A DNA stretch of 64,000 nucleotides from Malikia spinosa (GTDB lineage Bacteria > Pseudomonadota > Gammaproteobacteria > Burkholderiales > Burkholderiaceae_C), in contig NZ_PVLR01000006.1 of assembly GCF_002980625.1 (NCBI RefSeq), positions 62,001 to 126,000 on the forward strand. The letters run 5' to 3'. The position numbers and the translations under genes were made by a program. Under the pieces are notes generated by a model that searched no databases, was not told the origin of the DNA, and saw nothing but the letters and a program-made list of their open reading frames with translations. Each line of letters starts with the position of its first letter. Within the stretch, counting starts at the first letter, position 1. Shown one piece after another: positions 8,215 through 17,598 of the stretch.

Positions 8215-9183
8215 TTATCCCAGCGCGGGCAGGTCTTGGCTTGGTGGGTGCCCGGCGTGGCTGGCATGACTGGCGTAGAGCGTCTGCTGGAACGCCTGGG
8301 TCAGGCGCGAGCCCTTGGGCGACTGCCGGCTGATGGCCATGAAGCGGCAGTGGTAGCGCAGCACGGCGGGCGCGATTGCGCGCATCCGGCCGGCTTGCAC
8401 GAAGGCCGCGGCATAGTGGTCCGGCAGAAAGCCCACGAAGCAGCCGGACAGGATGAAGGTGGCGACCGCCTCCTGGTCCGAGGCGGTGGCCGCGCGTTCC
8501 AGCTGGTGCCGATGCGCCAGCTCCATGTTCGGCGAGTGGTAGCCCAGCGCCGCCAGCGGCTGCCGGCGCAGGTCGTCCCAGCCCAGGCCGGCCTGTGGCT
8601 GCTCGAACCAGGGATGGCCCGGCGCCGCATACAGCAGCATGGTCTCGCCAAACAGCTCCTGGTAGCACAGCAGTTCGGAGCTGCGGTGCTCCGGGATGAT
8701 GCCGAGCTGGAACTGGCCGTCTATCACGCCGCGCTCGATCGTGCCGATGCTGCCGACATGCAGATGCAGCCTGGCGCTGGGCACCTGGCGGTGAAAGCTG
8801 GCGATGGCGCTGGCGATCCGGGCTTGCGGGTTGGAGATGGTCTTCTCGAACAGCGCGACATGCAGGTCGCCCCCCAGCCGGCGATGGATGTCATGCAGCC
8901 GGGTCCGGAACGATTCCGTCGCGGACAGCAGGCTCAGCGCGGCCTCGTAGACCTGCTGGCCCTCGGCGGTGAGGCCGAAGCCGCCGCGCCCGCGCCGACA
9001 CAGCACCAGCCCGAGCCGGGTTTCCAGATCCTTGACATGCCGGCTGATGGTCGACAGCGCGATGTTGAGCTCGAGCTCGGCCGCCGCCATGCCGCCGCAT
9101 TCCACCACGCTCTTGAAGACCCGCAGCAGCCGCAGATCGACATCGCCCAGCTGGCCGAGCAGGGCCACATTCCTTACTTGCAT
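8215..9183 (-). CDS. LysR family regulator, likely of the adjacent aminotransferase
   Basis: A 322-residue LysR-type regulator. The DNA-binding domain covers about residues 13-75 ([20 protein letters not shown], then [20 protein letters not shown]). The effector domain runs from about 105 ([13 protein letters not shown]) to 300, with [19 protein letters not shown] and [16 protein letters not shown] in place. It is divergent from the omega-amino-acid aminotransferase, the usual arrangement for a regulator and its target, and shares a 96-base intergenic region with it. The histidine-containing C-terminal tail ([10 protein letters not shown]) is unusual. The inducer is not evident. Confidence 0.88.
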   Translation of the reverse strand: MQVRNVALLGQLGDVDLRLLRVFKSVVECGGMAAAELELNIALSTISRHVKDLETRLGLVLCRRGRGGFGLTAEGQQVYEAALSLLSATESFRTRLHDIHRRLGGDLHVALFEKTISNPQARIASAIASFHRQVPSARLHLHVGSIGTIERGVIDGQFQLGIIPEHRSSELLCYQELFGETMLLYAAPGHPWFEQPQAGLGWDDLRRQPLAALGYHSPNMELAHRHQLERAATASDQEAVATFILSGCFVGFLPDHYAAAFVQAGRMRAIAPAVLRYHCRFMAISRQSPKGSRLTQAFQQTLYASHASHAGHPPSQDLPALG

Positions 9184-9220
9184 GAAACGTCAACTGTAAT
9201 GAGACATAGGGTGCTTCATG
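9181..9220. promoter_or_regulatory. Inverted arms in the lysR/aminotransferase intergenic region
   Basis: CATGAA (9181-9186) and TTCATG (9215-9220) are six-base inverted arms 28 bases apart; the first overlaps the lysR start codon. They could mark two LysR half-sites, but arms this short and far apart may be chance. Confidence 0.25.
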
Positions 9221-9279
9221 AGAGTTTAGCCATTGCCCAGAATCGGCTCATCATTTCCCCTTCGCACTGGAACTTCCCG

Positions 9280-10632
9280 ATGAACATGTCCGACGCCCAG
9301 CAGGTCAGCGCTGTCCCCCGTACCGATCCGGCCTGGCTGGAGGCGCACTGGATGCCCTTTACCGGCAATCGCGACTTCAAGGCCCATCCGCGCCTGATCA
9401 CCTCCGCCCAGGGCGCCTATTACACCGATGCTGACGGTCGCCAGCTGTTCGACGGCCTGTCCGGCCTCTGGTGTACCGGCCTGGGCCATGCGCGGACCGA
9501 GATCGTCGAAGCCATCGCCCGCCAGGCGGCCACGCTGGACTATTCGCCGGCCTTCCAGTTCGGCCATCCGCTGTCGTTCGAGCTCGCGAACCGGATCGTC
9601 GAACGCATGCCGGCCGGGCTGGACCATGTGTTCTTCACCGGCTCGGGCTCGGAGTCGGCCGATACCTCGCTCAAGATCGCGCGCGCCTACTGGCGCACCA
9701 AGGGCCAGGGCAGCAAGACGCGCCTGATCGGCCGTCTCAAGGGCTATCACGGCGTCAACTTCGGCGGCATCTCGGTCGGCGGCATCGTCGGCAACCGCAA
9801 GCTGTACGGCCAGGGCCTGGAGGCCGACCATCTGCCGCACACCCAGCCGCCGGCGGGTTCGTTCTGCCGCGGCATGCCGGAGCAGGGCGCCGAACTGGCC
9901 GACGAGCTGCTCAACCTGATCAGCCTGCACGATGCCAGCAATATCGCCGCCGTGATCGTCGAGCCGTTCTCGGGTTCGGCCGGCGTGGTGATTCCGCCCA
10001 AGGGCTACCTGCAGCGCCTGCGCGAGATCTGCACCGCGCACAACATCCTGCTGATCTTCGACGAGGTGATCTCGGGCTTTGGCCGCAGCGGCGCCTGGAC
10101 CGGTGCCGAGGCTTTCGGCGTCAAGCCCGACATCCTGAACTTCGCCAAGCAGATCACCAACGGCGTGCAGCCGCTCGGTGGCGTGGTGGTGGGTCGTGAG
10201 ATCTACGACACCTTCATGGCTGCCGGCGGGCCCGACTACATGCTCGAGTTCCCGCATGGCTACACCTACTCGGCGCATCCGGTGGCCTGCGCGGCCGGTC
10301 TCGCGACGCTGGACCTGCTGGAGCGCGAGCACTCGATCGAGCGGGTGGCTGAACTGGCCCCCGTGTTCGAGAATGCCGTGCACAGCCTGCGCGGCGCGCG
10401 GCATGTGGCCGACATCCGCAACTTCGGCCTGGCGGCCGGGCTGACGATTGCCGCCGCGCCGGGTGAACCCGCCAAGCGCCCATACCAGGTCGCGATGGCG
10501 ATGCTGGAAAAGGGCTTCTACGTGCGCTATGGCGCCGACACCATCCAGCTGGCGCCGCCCTTCATCAGCACGCCGGCGCAGATCGACAGCCTGGTCAATG
10601 CGCTGGGCGAGGCACTCGGGCAGGTTGACTGA
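9280..10632 (+). CDS. Omega-amino acid:pyruvate aminotransferase (class III, PLP)
   Basis: A 450-residue class III aminotransferase that moves the amino group of beta-alanine or other omega-amines to pyruvate. The family signature is intact: SGLWCTGLGH (61-70), GSGSESADTSLK (121-132), YHGVNFGG (156-163), VEPFSGSAGV (228-237), DEVISGFGRSG (261-271) and the PLP lysine K290 in NFAKQITNG. Start MNMSDAQQVS at 9280; a second ATG at 9286 is possible. The closest named group is beta-alanine--pyruvate transaminase, but the substrate cannot be fixed by sequence. It is divergent from a LysR gene, and its stop abuts the stop of the convergent J-domain gene. Confidence 0.92.
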   Translation: MNMSDAQQVSAVPRTDPAWLEAHWMPFTGNRDFKAHPRLITSAQGAYYTDADGRQLFDGLSGLWCTGLGHARTEIVEAIARQAATLDYSPAFQFGHPLSFELANRIVERMPAGLDHVFFTGSGSESADTSLKIARAYWRTKGQGSKTRLIGRLKGYHGVNFGGISVGGIVGNRKLYGQGLEADHLPHTQPPAGSFCRGMPEQGAELADELLNLISLHDASNIAAVIVEPFSGSAGVVIPPKGYLQRLREICTAHNILLIFDEVISGFGRSGAWTGAEAFGVKPDILNFAKQITNGVQPLGGVVVGREIYDTFMAAGGPDYMLEFPHGYTYSAHPVACAAGLATLDLLEREHSIERVAELAPVFENAVHSLRGARHVADIRNFGLAAGLTIAAAPGEPAKRPYQVAMAMLEKGFYVRYGADTIQLAPPFISTPAQIDSLVNALGEALGQVD

Positions 10633-11907
10633 TCAACCCGCGTTGCGATTCAGCCAGGCCTTGAGCCCGGCTGGCTCGCCGGCCTGTTCCAGCCCGGCTT
10701 CGATCGCGCGCAGTTCGCGCAGCAGCTCCAGTTCCTGTTCTTCGAGCCGTCGCCCCAGCATCGCCGCGTCGATCCGGCTGCCGGCTGGCAGGTCCAGGGC
10801 ATGCAGCCAGCGCTGTTGCTCGCCCTGGCGTTCGCGCTCCAGGCTGGCGGCCTGCTCCTTCAGCAGCCGGCTGACCGCCTGCAGGCGTTGCGCGGACAGG
10901 CGCTCGAGGTGGTCGGGGTCGGCCAGCTCGGCCTGCAGTTGCAGGTCGAGTAGCGCCAGCAGGTCGCGCCGGCCGTAGGCGGCGTTGGCCGCGCTCATCA
11001 GCGCGGTCATGCGCTGGCGTTCGGCCTCGTCGCCTGCGCGGTCCGGGTGCAGCGCGCTGGCGAGTTGGCGGTAGAGCGTACGCAGCGTGGCGCCGGCATC
11101 CTGTTGTGCCTGCTGCTCGAGCAGCGCGGCGGGAGCCGGTTCGCGTTGTGCCTTGCGCGCCTCGCGCTTGGCCTGGCGGGCTTCGCGTTGGGCGCGCTGG
11201 GCCTCGGTTTGCGCCTGCCACTGGCGTCTGGCGGCGCCCAGCAGTTCGTCCGGACTCGCTGCGGCTTGCGCTGCCTCGTCGTCAGGCTCCAGCCAGTCGG
11301 ACAGGCGCTCGCGCAGCGCGTCGGCGGCGGCGCGGCGCAGGTCCGACAGGCTTTGCGGGCTGTAGCGGTCGTGTAGCGCGGCCATGTCGGTATCGCCGCG
11401 CTCGGCCAGCTGTTGCGCCAGCCGGCACAGCAGGCGGCGCGCCGTGGCCTGCTGGGCGCGCGACAGGCCGCGCGCGTCGGCTTCGAGCCAGGGCGCCAGT
11501 GCCAGCGCCAGGCCGCGCTGCGCCTGGCGCAGCCGTTCACGCAGCGGCTGCAGCCGTTGCGCGCTGCCGTTCAGGTAGCCCTGGCCGATCGACTCCATCT
11601 GGGCCAGCTGGGCCTTGAGCCGCTCGACCCGGGCCAGTTCGCGCTGCAGCTGCTGCGCGGCTGGCGACAGCGGCGCGCCAGCGCCTTGCTGCGCCTGCAG
11701 TGACCGGGTGGCGGCAGCCTGTCGGGTTGACCGGCGCGCGGGCTCTACCTCCGTCTGTTCCGTCGCATCAGCCGGTTCGGCATCGGCATCGATATCGGAC
11801 GGGCTGGCGGCAAAGCGCGGATCGGGTGCCGCCGGGCTGGGTTTACGGTAGGGCTTGGCGGGCTGGCGTCGCTCAACCACGCACTTCGCCTTCGCCCAGC
11901 ACGACAT
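10633..11907 (-). CDS. J-domain (DnaJ-like) coiled-coil protein
   Basis: A helical, alanine/glutamine/arginine-rich protein with a recognisable J domain near residues 273-320 ([23 protein letters not shown] at 287-289, then [16 protein letters not shown]). J domains stimulate the ATPase of DnaK-type chaperones. Coiled-coil-like helices lie before it (about 85-200) and a basic stretch at 238-256; the C-terminal 100 residues are again helical. The frame opens with an ATG at 11907, but GTG codons at 11880 and 11877, overlapping the proA stop, are also possible starts. It directly follows proA, probably on the same transcript. No client is evident. Confidence 0.7.
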   Translation of the reverse strand: MSCWAKAKCVVERRQPAKPYRKPSPAAPDPRFAASPSDIDADAEPADATEQTEVEPARRSTRQAAATRSLQAQQGAGAPLSPAAQQLQRELARVERLKAQLAQMESIGQGYLNGSAQRLQPLRERLRQAQRGLALALAPWLEADARGLSRAQQATARRLLCRLAQQLAERGDTDMAALHDRYSPQSLSDLRRAAADALRERLSDWLEPDDEAAQAAASPDELLGAARRQWQAQTEAQRAQREARQAKREARKAQREPAPAALLEQQAQQDAGATLRTLYRQLASALHPDRAGDEAERQRMTALMSAANAAYGRRDLLALLDLQLQAELADPDHLERLSAQRLQAVSRLLKEQAASLERERQGEQQRWLHALDLPAGSRIDAAMLGRRLEEQELELLRELRAIEAGLEQAGEPAGLKAWLNRNAG

Positions 11908-13153
11908 ACTTGAGCGAGGTCAGGCCTTCGACGCCGACCGGCCCGCGGGCATGGAACTTGTCGGTGCTGATGCCGATCTCGGCGCCCAGGCCGTATTCGA
12001 AGCCGTCGGCGAAGCGGGTGCTGGCGTTGACCATCACGCTGCTGGAATCGACCTCGCGCAGGAATTGCTGCGCATGCCGGTGGTCGGTGGTCAGGATCGC
12101 CTCGGTGTGGCCGCTGGAGTAGCGGTTGATGTGCGCGATCGCCTCGTCGACATCGGCCACGACCTTGACGCTGATGATGGCGGCCAGGTATTCCTCGGAC
12201 CAGTCCTGCTCGGTCGCGTCCTTGAGCTGGGCGCCCGGCACCTGGCTCAGGATCGCCTTCGATTGCGGGCAACAGCGCATTTCGACGCCCTTCTGTGCGT
12301 AAACGGCACCGATCTTGGGCAGGAAGACGGCAGCAACCCCGCGCGCGACCAGCAGGCTCTCGGTCGCGTTGCAGGGGCTGTACTTCTGCGTCTTGGCGTT
12401 GTCGGCCACCTTGACCGCCATCGCGATATCGCAGGGGTCGTCGACATAGGTGTGGCAGTTGCCGTCCAGGTGCTTGATGACCGGCACCTTGGCGTCGCGG
12501 CTGATGCGCTCGATCAGGCCCTTGCCGCCGCGCGGGATGATGACGTCGACATATTGCGGCATCGTGATCAGCTGGCCGACGGCCTCGCGGTCGGTGGTGG
12601 GCACCAGCTGCACCGCGTCGGCCGGCAGTCCGGCTGCTTCGAGCGCCTGCTGCACCAGCCTGGCCAGCGCCTTGTTCGATTCGATCGCCTCCGAGCCGCC
12701 GCGCAGGATGCAGGCATTGCCGCTCTTGATCGACAGGCTGGCGGCCTCGATCGTGACATTGGGCCGGCTCTCGAAGATCATGCCGAAGACGCCGATCGGC
12801 ACCCGCATCTGGCCGACCCGGATGCCGCTGGGCTGCTGCTTCATGCCGAGGATCTCGCCGATGATGTCGGGCATCGCGGCCAGCTGTTCGCAGCCTTCGG
12901 CGCAGGTCTCGATCACCTTCGGCGTCAACTTGAGGCGGTCGACCATCGGCTCGCTCAGGCCGGCGGCGCGGGCGCGCTCCAAGTCAAGCGCGTTGTCGAG
13001 CTGCAGCGGCTCGATGTTGGCGCGCAGCAAGGCGGCCAGCGCGCGCAGCGCAGCGACCTTGCGCGCGCTGCTGGCGCGCGCCATCAGGGCGGAGGCGGCC
13101 TTGGCCTGCTGGCCCAGGCGGTTCATCAGTTCGGCGGTGGTTTCGGCGTTCAT
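11873..13153 (-). CDS. proA: Gamma-glutamyl phosphate reductase
   Basis: ProA reduces gamma-glutamyl phosphate with NADPH to glutamate semialdehyde, the second step of proline synthesis. The 426-residue sequence has the full aldehyde-dehydrogenase-like layout: [20 protein letters not shown] (121-140), the glycine-rich [12 protein letters not shown] (149-160), the conserved PRGGKGLI (207-214), the catalytic cysteine C233 in [11 protein letters not shown], and [17 protein letters not shown] near the end. The start [14 protein letters not shown] is standard. proB is not in the window. The J-domain gene downstream overlaps its stop. Confidence 0.97.
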   Translation of the reverse strand: MNAETTAELMNRLGQQAKAASALMARASSARKVAALRALAALLRANIEPLQLDNALDLERARAAGLSEPMVDRLKLTPKVIETCAEGCEQLAAMPDIIGEILGMKQQPSGIRVGQMRVPIGVFGMIFESRPNVTIEAASLSIKSGNACILRGGSEAIESNKALARLVQQALEAAGLPADAVQLVPTTDREAVGQLITMPQYVDVIIPRGGKGLIERISRDAKVPVIKHLDGNCHTYVDDPCDIAMAVKVADNAKTQKYSPCNATESLLVARGVAAVFLPKIGAVYAQKGVEMRCCPQSKAILSQVPGAQLKDATEQDWSEEYLAAIISVKVVADVDEAIAHINRYSSGHTEAILTTDHRHAQQFLREVDSSSVMVNASTRFADGFEYGLGAEIGISTDKFHARGPVGVEGLTSLKYVVLGEGEVRG

Positions 13154-13215
13154 GCCGAGGATTTTCGCACCGCGCGGGCGAATCTGCGCCAGTCGGCGGT
13201 CGACCGGGCCGGCTT

Positions 13216-13692
13216 TCAGCGCGGGCGTTCGCTCGGCGCGCGCGACAGATCGTTGTTTGCCGTCACCAGTTGCTGCAGCAGCTCCATGAACTGGCGGCGC
13301 TGCTCGGGGCTCAGTGGCTCCAGGATGCGCTCCTGGGTGCGCTCCATGCCGGGCAGGGTCTGGGCCAGCAGCAATTCGCCGGCCGGCGTCAGCGCGAGCA
13401 GGCGCACGCGTCGGTCAGTCGGCGCGATGCGGCGCACCAGCAGGCCGCGCGCCTCAAGCCGGTCGACCACGCCGGCTGTGGTCGAGGTGTCGAGCGCGAT
13501 GCGTCCGGCCAGCGTGCGCTGGTCGCAGCCGGGCTGGTCGCGCACCGTCTGCAGGATGGCGTATTGCACCGGGGTGACGTTGAGATCCTCGGTTTCCTGG
13601 TGAAAGATGCCGAGCGAGATCTGATGCAGGCGCCGGATCGCATGGCCGGGTTGGGCGTCAAGCTGTACGCGGTGTGGTCGTGTGGACTCCAT
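13216..13692 (-). CDS. MarR family regulator of the gentisate operon
   Basis: A 158-residue MarR-type winged-helix protein. Helices 1-2 are [20 protein letters not shown]; the recognition region is [31 protein letters not shown], with the wing [15 protein letters not shown], all standard for the family. The frame extends upstream, but the ATG at 13692 gives the normal MarR length. It is divergent from the hydroxylase gene, and a palindrome covers the predicted start of transcription there, so it probably represses the pathway until 3-hydroxybenzoate or gentisate binds. This parallels MarR-type control of hydroxybenzoate genes in other betaproteobacteria. The ligand assignment is inferred. Confidence 0.88.
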   Translation of the reverse strand: MESTRPHRVQLDAQPGHAIRRLHQISLGIFHQETEDLNVTPVQYAILQTVRDQPGCDQRTLAGRIALDTSTTAGVVDRLEARGLLVRRIAPTDRRVRLLALTPAGELLLAQTLPGMERTQERILEPLSPEQRRQFMELLQQLVTANNDLSRAPSERPR

Positions 13693-13733
13693 GCGTCGGC
13701 AGTCTAGCGCAAGATAACTTAGGGAAAACCCTC

Positions 13734-13783
13734 TTGCACTCCTTCGGTTTGTATCTATACTAATAATCTGTGTACTGATTATT
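13734..13783 (+). promoter_or_regulatory. Sigma-70 promoter and MarR operator of the gentisate operon
   Basis: TTGCAC (13734-13739) and TATACT (13756-13761) are good -35 and -10 boxes with a 16-base spacer. Immediately downstream, AATAATC (13762-13768) and GATTATT (13777-13783) form perfect seven-base inverted arms eight bases apart, covering the expected +1. A MarR dimer bound there would block initiation. The boxes and dyad are visible; the repression model is inferred. Confidence 0.7.
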
Positions 13784-13837
13784 CCGGGGCGGCAACCGCC
13801 GGCCGGTCCAAACCCTGTTTTTTCCTGGAGCATAGAT

Positions 13838-15046
13838 ATGAGCGAAATCAAATCCCAGTTGCCCGTCCTGGTGTCCGGCGGTGGCATTGGCGGCCTGGCG
13901 GCAGCGCTGGCGCTGGTGCGCCAGGGCTTCCAGGTCCAGGTGTTCGAGCAGGCGCCCGAGATCGGTGAGATCGGCGCCGGCATCCAGCTCGGGCCGAACG
14001 CCTTCCACGCCTTCGACGCGCTCGGCGTCGGTGAAAAGGCCCGTGGCCGCGCCGTCTACACCGACTACATGGTGATGCACGATGCGCTCGACGAGAGCCT
14101 GGTCGGCAAGATCGAGACCGGCGAGGCCTTCCGCCAGCGCTTCGGCAACCCCTACGCCGTGATCCATCGCGTCGACGTGCACAAGTCGCTGCTCGAAGGC
14201 GCCGTCGAGACCGGCCGCGTCGAGTTCTTCACCAACACCCGCATCGAGTCGATCGAGCAGGACGAAGCCAGCAAGACCGTCATCGCGATCGACCAGAACG
14301 GCAAGCGCTGGACCGGCCAAGCCCTGATCGGCGCCGACGGCGGCAAGTCGGTGGTGCGTGCCCAGTATGTCAACGACCCGCCGCGCGTCACCGGCCATGT
14401 GGTCTACCGCGCCGTGGTCGACAAGGCCGATTTCCCGGATGACCTGAAGTGGAACGCCGCCAGCCTGTGGGCCGGCCCCAAGTGCCATCTGGTGCATTAC
14501 CCGCTGCGTGGCGGCGAGCAGTACAACGTGGTCGTGACCTTCCACAGCCGCGAGCAGGAGCAGTGGGGCGTGACCGATGGCTCGAAGGAAGAGGTCGAGA
14601 GCTACTTCCAGGGCATCTGCCCGAAGGCCCGTCAGCTGATCGAGCTGCCCAAGACCTGGAAGCGCTGGGCCACCGCAGACCGCGAGCCGATCCCGAACTG
14701 GGTCTTCGGCCGTGCCACCATCCTGGGCGACGCCGCTCACCCGACCACCCAGTACATGGCGCAAGGCGCCTGCATGGCGATGGAAGATGCCGTGACCCTG
14801 GGCGAGGCGCTGCGCGTCTCGAACAATGACTGGGATGCCGCCCTGCAGCTGTACCAGAAGAACCGCATCGCCCGCACCGGCCGCATCGTGCTGTCGGGCC
14901 GCGAAATGGGCCGCCTGTATCACGCCGCCGGCGTCGAGCGCCTGATCCGCAACAGCCTGTGGAAGGGCCGCAGCCAGGAGCGTTTCTATGACGCGATCGA
15001 ATGGCTGTACGGCTGGAACGTCAACAACTGCCTGCAACAGGGCTGA
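13838..15046 (+). CDS. 3-hydroxybenzoate 6-hydroxylase (FAD monooxygenase)
   Basis: A 402-residue class A flavoprotein monooxygenase that would use NADH and O2 to hydroxylate 3-hydroxybenzoate to gentisate. The FAD-binding GGGIGGLAAALAL lies at 14-26, the DG motif in ALIGADGGKSVVR near 165, and the GD motif in ATILGDAAHPTTQYMAQGACMA (split) near 295. The sequence resembles known 3HB 6-hydroxylases (XlnD/MhbM/NagX group) more than salicylate hydroxylases, and the downstream genes handle gentisate, which supports the call. Salicylate 5-hydroxylase is excluded, being a multi-component oxygenase. A GGAG-type ribosome site precedes the ATG. Divergent from the MarR gene. Confidence 0.9.
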   Translation: MSEIKSQLPVLVSGGGIGGLAAALALVRQGFQVQVFEQAPEIGEIGAGIQLGPNAFHAFDALGVGEKARGRAVYTDYMVMHDALDESLVGKIETGEAFRQRFGNPYAVIHRVDVHKSLLEGAVETGRVEFFTNTRIESIEQDEASKTVIAIDQNGKRWTGQALIGADGGKSVVRAQYVNDPPRVTGHVVYRAVVDKADFPDDLKWNAASLWAGPKCHLVHYPLRGGEQYNVVVTFHSREQEQWGVTDGSKEEVESYFQGICPKARQLIELPKTWKRWATADREPIPNWVFGRATILGDAAHPTTQYMAQGACMAMEDAVTLGEALRVSNNDWDAALQLYQKNRIARTGRIVLSGREMGRLYHAAGVERLIRNSLWKGRSQERFYDAIEWLYGWNVNNCLQQG

Positions 15047-15079
15047 TACTCGTCACCTGTCACTTTAAAGGACAAGAAG

Positions 15080-16138
15080 ATGCAAGACACTGGCCGCTTT
15101 GACACCCTCGGCCGTCTGGAAGACCTGCCGCAGGACTACCGCGACGAGCTGACCGCCAACAACCTGGTCCCGCTGTGGCCCAGCCTGCGCGCGGTGCTGC
15201 CGCCGCATGTGCCGGCACGCAAGACCCAGCCGACCCACTGGCCCTATGCCAAGCTGCGCGACCTGCTGCTCAAGGCCGGCGAGCTGACCCCGATCGAGAA
15301 GGCCGAGCGCCGCGTCCTGGTGCTGGCCAACCCGGGCCATGGCCTGGAGAAGATGCAGGCCAGCGCCGCCATGTACCTGGGCATGCAGCTGCTGCTGCCG
15401 GGCGAACTGGCTCCGGCACACCGCCACACGCCGAACGCGATCCGCATGGTGGTCGAGGGCGAGGGCGCCTGGACCCTGGTCAACGGCGAGAAATGCCCGA
15501 TGAGCCGCGGCGACCTGATCCTGACCCCGACCGGCCTGTGGCACGAGCACGGCCATGACGGCAACCAGCCGGTGATCTGGCTCGACGTGCTGGACCTGCC
15601 GCTGGTCTACTATGTCGAGGCCTCCTATCACGAGGAAGTGCCGAGCCAGACCGTCGTGCCGGGCCAGGGCGCCCGGGCCTATGCCCGTGGCGGCGTGGTG
15701 CCGACTCCGGTGTTCGGTCGCTCCGACAAGGCCTACCCGATGCTGCGCTACCCCTGGGTCGATGCCCGTGCCGCGCTGCTGTCGCTGGCCGAGGACCAGC
15801 CGGACCTCGAAGCCGTGCAGGTGACCTATGTCAACCCCGAGACCGGCAAGGACGCCGAGAACATCCTGGGCTTCTACGCCCTGATGCTGCGCCCGGGTCA
15901 GACCCTGCGTCTGCCGGCGCGTTCGCCGGCCCAGGTGCTGCACCCGATCGAAGGCAGTGCCGAGGTCCAGGTCGAGGGCGCCGCTGCCTTCACCCTGGCC
16001 GAGGCCGATACCTGCGCCGTGCCGGGCTACACCGCCTGCACGCTGAGCAACCGCTCGGCGACCGAGCCGGCCTTCATCTTCGTCGCCGACGAGTCGCCGC
16101 TGCACCGCAAGCTTGGCGTCTACGAGAACCGCGGCTGA
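15080..16138 (+). CDS. nagI: Gentisate 1,2-dioxygenase
   Basis: A 352-residue bicupin iron(II) enzyme that cleaves gentisate between C1 and C2 to maleylpyruvate. The N-terminal cupin shows the metal ligands H114 and H116 (APAHRHTPNAIRMVVEGEGA) and H155 or H157 (TGLWHEHGHD). The second cupin (PAQVLHPIEGSAEVQVEG) is degenerate, as usual. Length and sequence match the betaproteobacterial NagI/GdoA group. It lies 33 bases after the hydroxylase with AAAGGA upstream of the ATG, so both are co-transcribed. A hairpin follows before the hydrolase gene and may lower downstream expression. Confidence 0.94.
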   Translation: MQDTGRFDTLGRLEDLPQDYRDELTANNLVPLWPSLRAVLPPHVPARKTQPTHWPYAKLRDLLLKAGELTPIEKAERRVLVLANPGHGLEKMQASAAMYLGMQLLLPGELAPAHRHTPNAIRMVVEGEGAWTLVNGEKCPMSRGDLILTPTGLWHEHGHDGNQPVIWLDVLDLPLVYYVEASYHEEVPSQTVVPGQGARAYARGGVVPTPVFGRSDKAYPMLRYPWVDARAALLSLAEDQPDLEAVQVTYVNPETGKDAENILGFYALMLRPGQTLRLPARSPAQVLHPIEGSAEVQVEGAAAFTLAEADTCAVPGYTACTLSNRSATEPAFIFVADESPLHRKLGVYENRG

Positions 16139-16156
16139 TCAGCCGTGACTGACCGG

Positions 16157-16187
16157 CCGGGGCCTCTCTTATAGTGGCTCCGGTTTT
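16157..16187 (+). terminator. Hairpin with T run inside the gentisate operon (attenuator candidate)
   Basis: CCGGGGCC (16157-16164) pairs with GGCTCCGG (16176-16183), with one G-T pair and an 11-base loop, and TTTT follows. It lies in the 86-base gap between the dioxygenase and hydrolase genes. The T run is short, so partial read-through is likely. The loop contains a TATAGT box. Confidence 0.45.
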
Positions 16188-16224
16188 CCGTCGTTTTGAA
16201 CCCGATCTTTCAGAAAGCAAACCC

Positions 16225-16926
16225 ATGGCCCAGTACCTGTTCAACCCGCCCGAAGTCCAGTCCCTGCCGATCCAGGGCCGGCAAGAGCGTTTCCCGATCA
16301 ACCGCCTGTTCTTCGTCGGCCGCAACTACCACGCGCACGCGGTCGAGATGGGCCGCCCGGTCGACAAGTCGGTCGAGCGCGCGTTCTACTTCACCAAGTC
16401 GCGCGACACCCTGGTCGACAGCGGCGCCACCGTGGCCTATCCGCCCGAGACCCAGAACTACCACTTCGAGATGGAGCTGGTGATCGCGATCGGCAAGCCG
16501 GGCTTCCGCGTGCCGGAAGACCAGGCGCATGAGCTGATCTACGGCTACGCGACCGGCCTCGACATGACCCGACGCGACCTGCAACTGGTCGCACGCGACA
16601 AGGGCCGTCCCTGGGACACCGGCAAGGACATCGAGCAGGGCTCGGTCTGTTCCGAGATCGTGCCGATGCCAGGCAAGGTCATCGAAGGCGGCGAGATCGC
16701 GCTTGAAGTCAACGGCGTGACCAAGCAGAAGTCGGACGTCAGCAAGCTGATCTGGAACGTGCGCGAGATCATCGCCGACCTGTCGCTGTACTACCACCTG
16801 CAGCCGGGCGACCTGATCTATACCGGCACCCCCGAAGGCGTGGGCGCGGTCGTCGCGGGCGACAAGATCACCGGCCATGTCGAAGGCGTGGGCCAGATCG
16901 AGCTGACCATCGGTGCCGCCGAGTAA
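16225..16926 (+). CDS. nagK: Fumarylpyruvate hydrolase (FAH family)
   Basis: A 233-residue fumarylacetoacetate-hydrolase-fold enzyme that would split fumarylpyruvate into fumarate and pyruvate, the last step of the gentisate pathway. Family marks are [17 protein letters not shown] near the start, [11 protein letters not shown], the metal-binding [27 protein letters not shown], and [18 protein letters not shown] near the end. The frame is open upstream, but the ATG at 16225 gives the standard length. Position between gentisate dioxygenase and the isomerase gene matches nagI-nagK-nagL. The gap before it contains a hairpin. Confidence 0.93.
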   Translation: MAQYLFNPPEVQSLPIQGRQERFPINRLFFVGRNYHAHAVEMGRPVDKSVERAFYFTKSRDTLVDSGATVAYPPETQNYHFEMELVIAIGKPGFRVPEDQAHELIYGYATGLDMTRRDLQLVARDKGRPWDTGKDIEQGSVCSEIVPMPGKVIEGGEIALEVNGVTKQKSDVSKLIWNVREIIADLSLYYHLQPGDLIYTGTPEGVGAVVAGDKITGHVEGVGQIELTIGAAE

Positions 16927-16931
16927 GCGCC

Positions 16932-17570
16932 ATGAAGCTCTATAACTTCTGGCGCAGCGGCACCTCGCACCGCACGCGCATCGCGCTCAACCTCAAGGGC
17001 CTGGACACCGAATACCTGGCCGTCCACCTGGGCAAGGAAAAGCACCTGAGCGACGAGTTCAAGGCCGTCAACCCGCAGCAGCTGGTGCCCGCGCTCGACA
17101 CCGGCAGCGAGGTGCTGATCCAGTCGCCCGCCATCATCGAGTGGCTCGAAGAGCAGTACCCGACCCCGGCGCTGCTGCCGGCCGATGCCGCCGGTCGCCA
17201 GAAGGTGCGCGCGCTGGCTGCGATCGTCGGTTGCGACATCCATCCGATCAACAACCGCCGCATCCTCGAATACCTGCGCAAGACCTTTGGCGCCGACGAC
17301 GACGCGATCAACGCCTGGTGCGGCACCTGGATCTCGGCCGGCTTCGACGCCTACGAGGCGCTGCTGGCGGCCGACGCCAACCGTGGCCGCTTCAGCTACG
17401 GCGACGCGCCGACTGTTGCCGACTGCTACCTGATCCCGCAGGTCGAGAGCGCGCGCCGCTTCAAGGTCGACCTGAGCCGCTGGCCGCTGATCAGCGCGAT
17501 CGACGCCGCCTGCGGCGAGCTCGACGCCTTCAAGAAGGCTGCCCCCTCGGCCCAGCCCGACGCGGCCTGA
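16932..17570 (+). CDS. nagL: Maleylpyruvate isomerase (zeta-class GST)
   Basis: A 212-residue glutathione S-transferase-fold enzyme that isomerises maleylpyruvate to fumarylpyruvate with glutathione. The N-terminal thioredoxin-like domain carries the zeta-class motif SGTSHRTRIALNLKGL (9-24) and QQLVPALDTGSEVLIQSPAI with the conserved cis-proline and serine. The C-terminal helical domain contains CDIHPINNRRILEYL and YGDAPTVADCYLIPQ. It starts five bases after the hydrolase stop and ends the operon. Maleylacetoacetate isomerase is related, but the gentisate context supports maleylpyruvate. Confidence 0.93.
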   Translation: MKLYNFWRSGTSHRTRIALNLKGLDTEYLAVHLGKEKHLSDEFKAVNPQQLVPALDTGSEVLIQSPAIIEWLEEQYPTPALLPADAAGRQKVRALAAIVGCDIHPINNRRILEYLRKTFGADDDAINAWCGTWISAGFDAYEALLAADANRGRFSYGDAPTVADCYLIPQVESARRFKVDLSRWPLISAIDAACGELDAFKKAAPSAQPDAA

Positions 17571-17598
17571 GCGCTGTGCCGATGCGTCGGGGCGGCGA

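Noticed and set aside
8200-9279. Upstream extension of the aminotransferase frame
   Set aside because: It lies opposite the LysR gene and has no class III aminotransferase sequence; the ATG at 9280 gives the family length.
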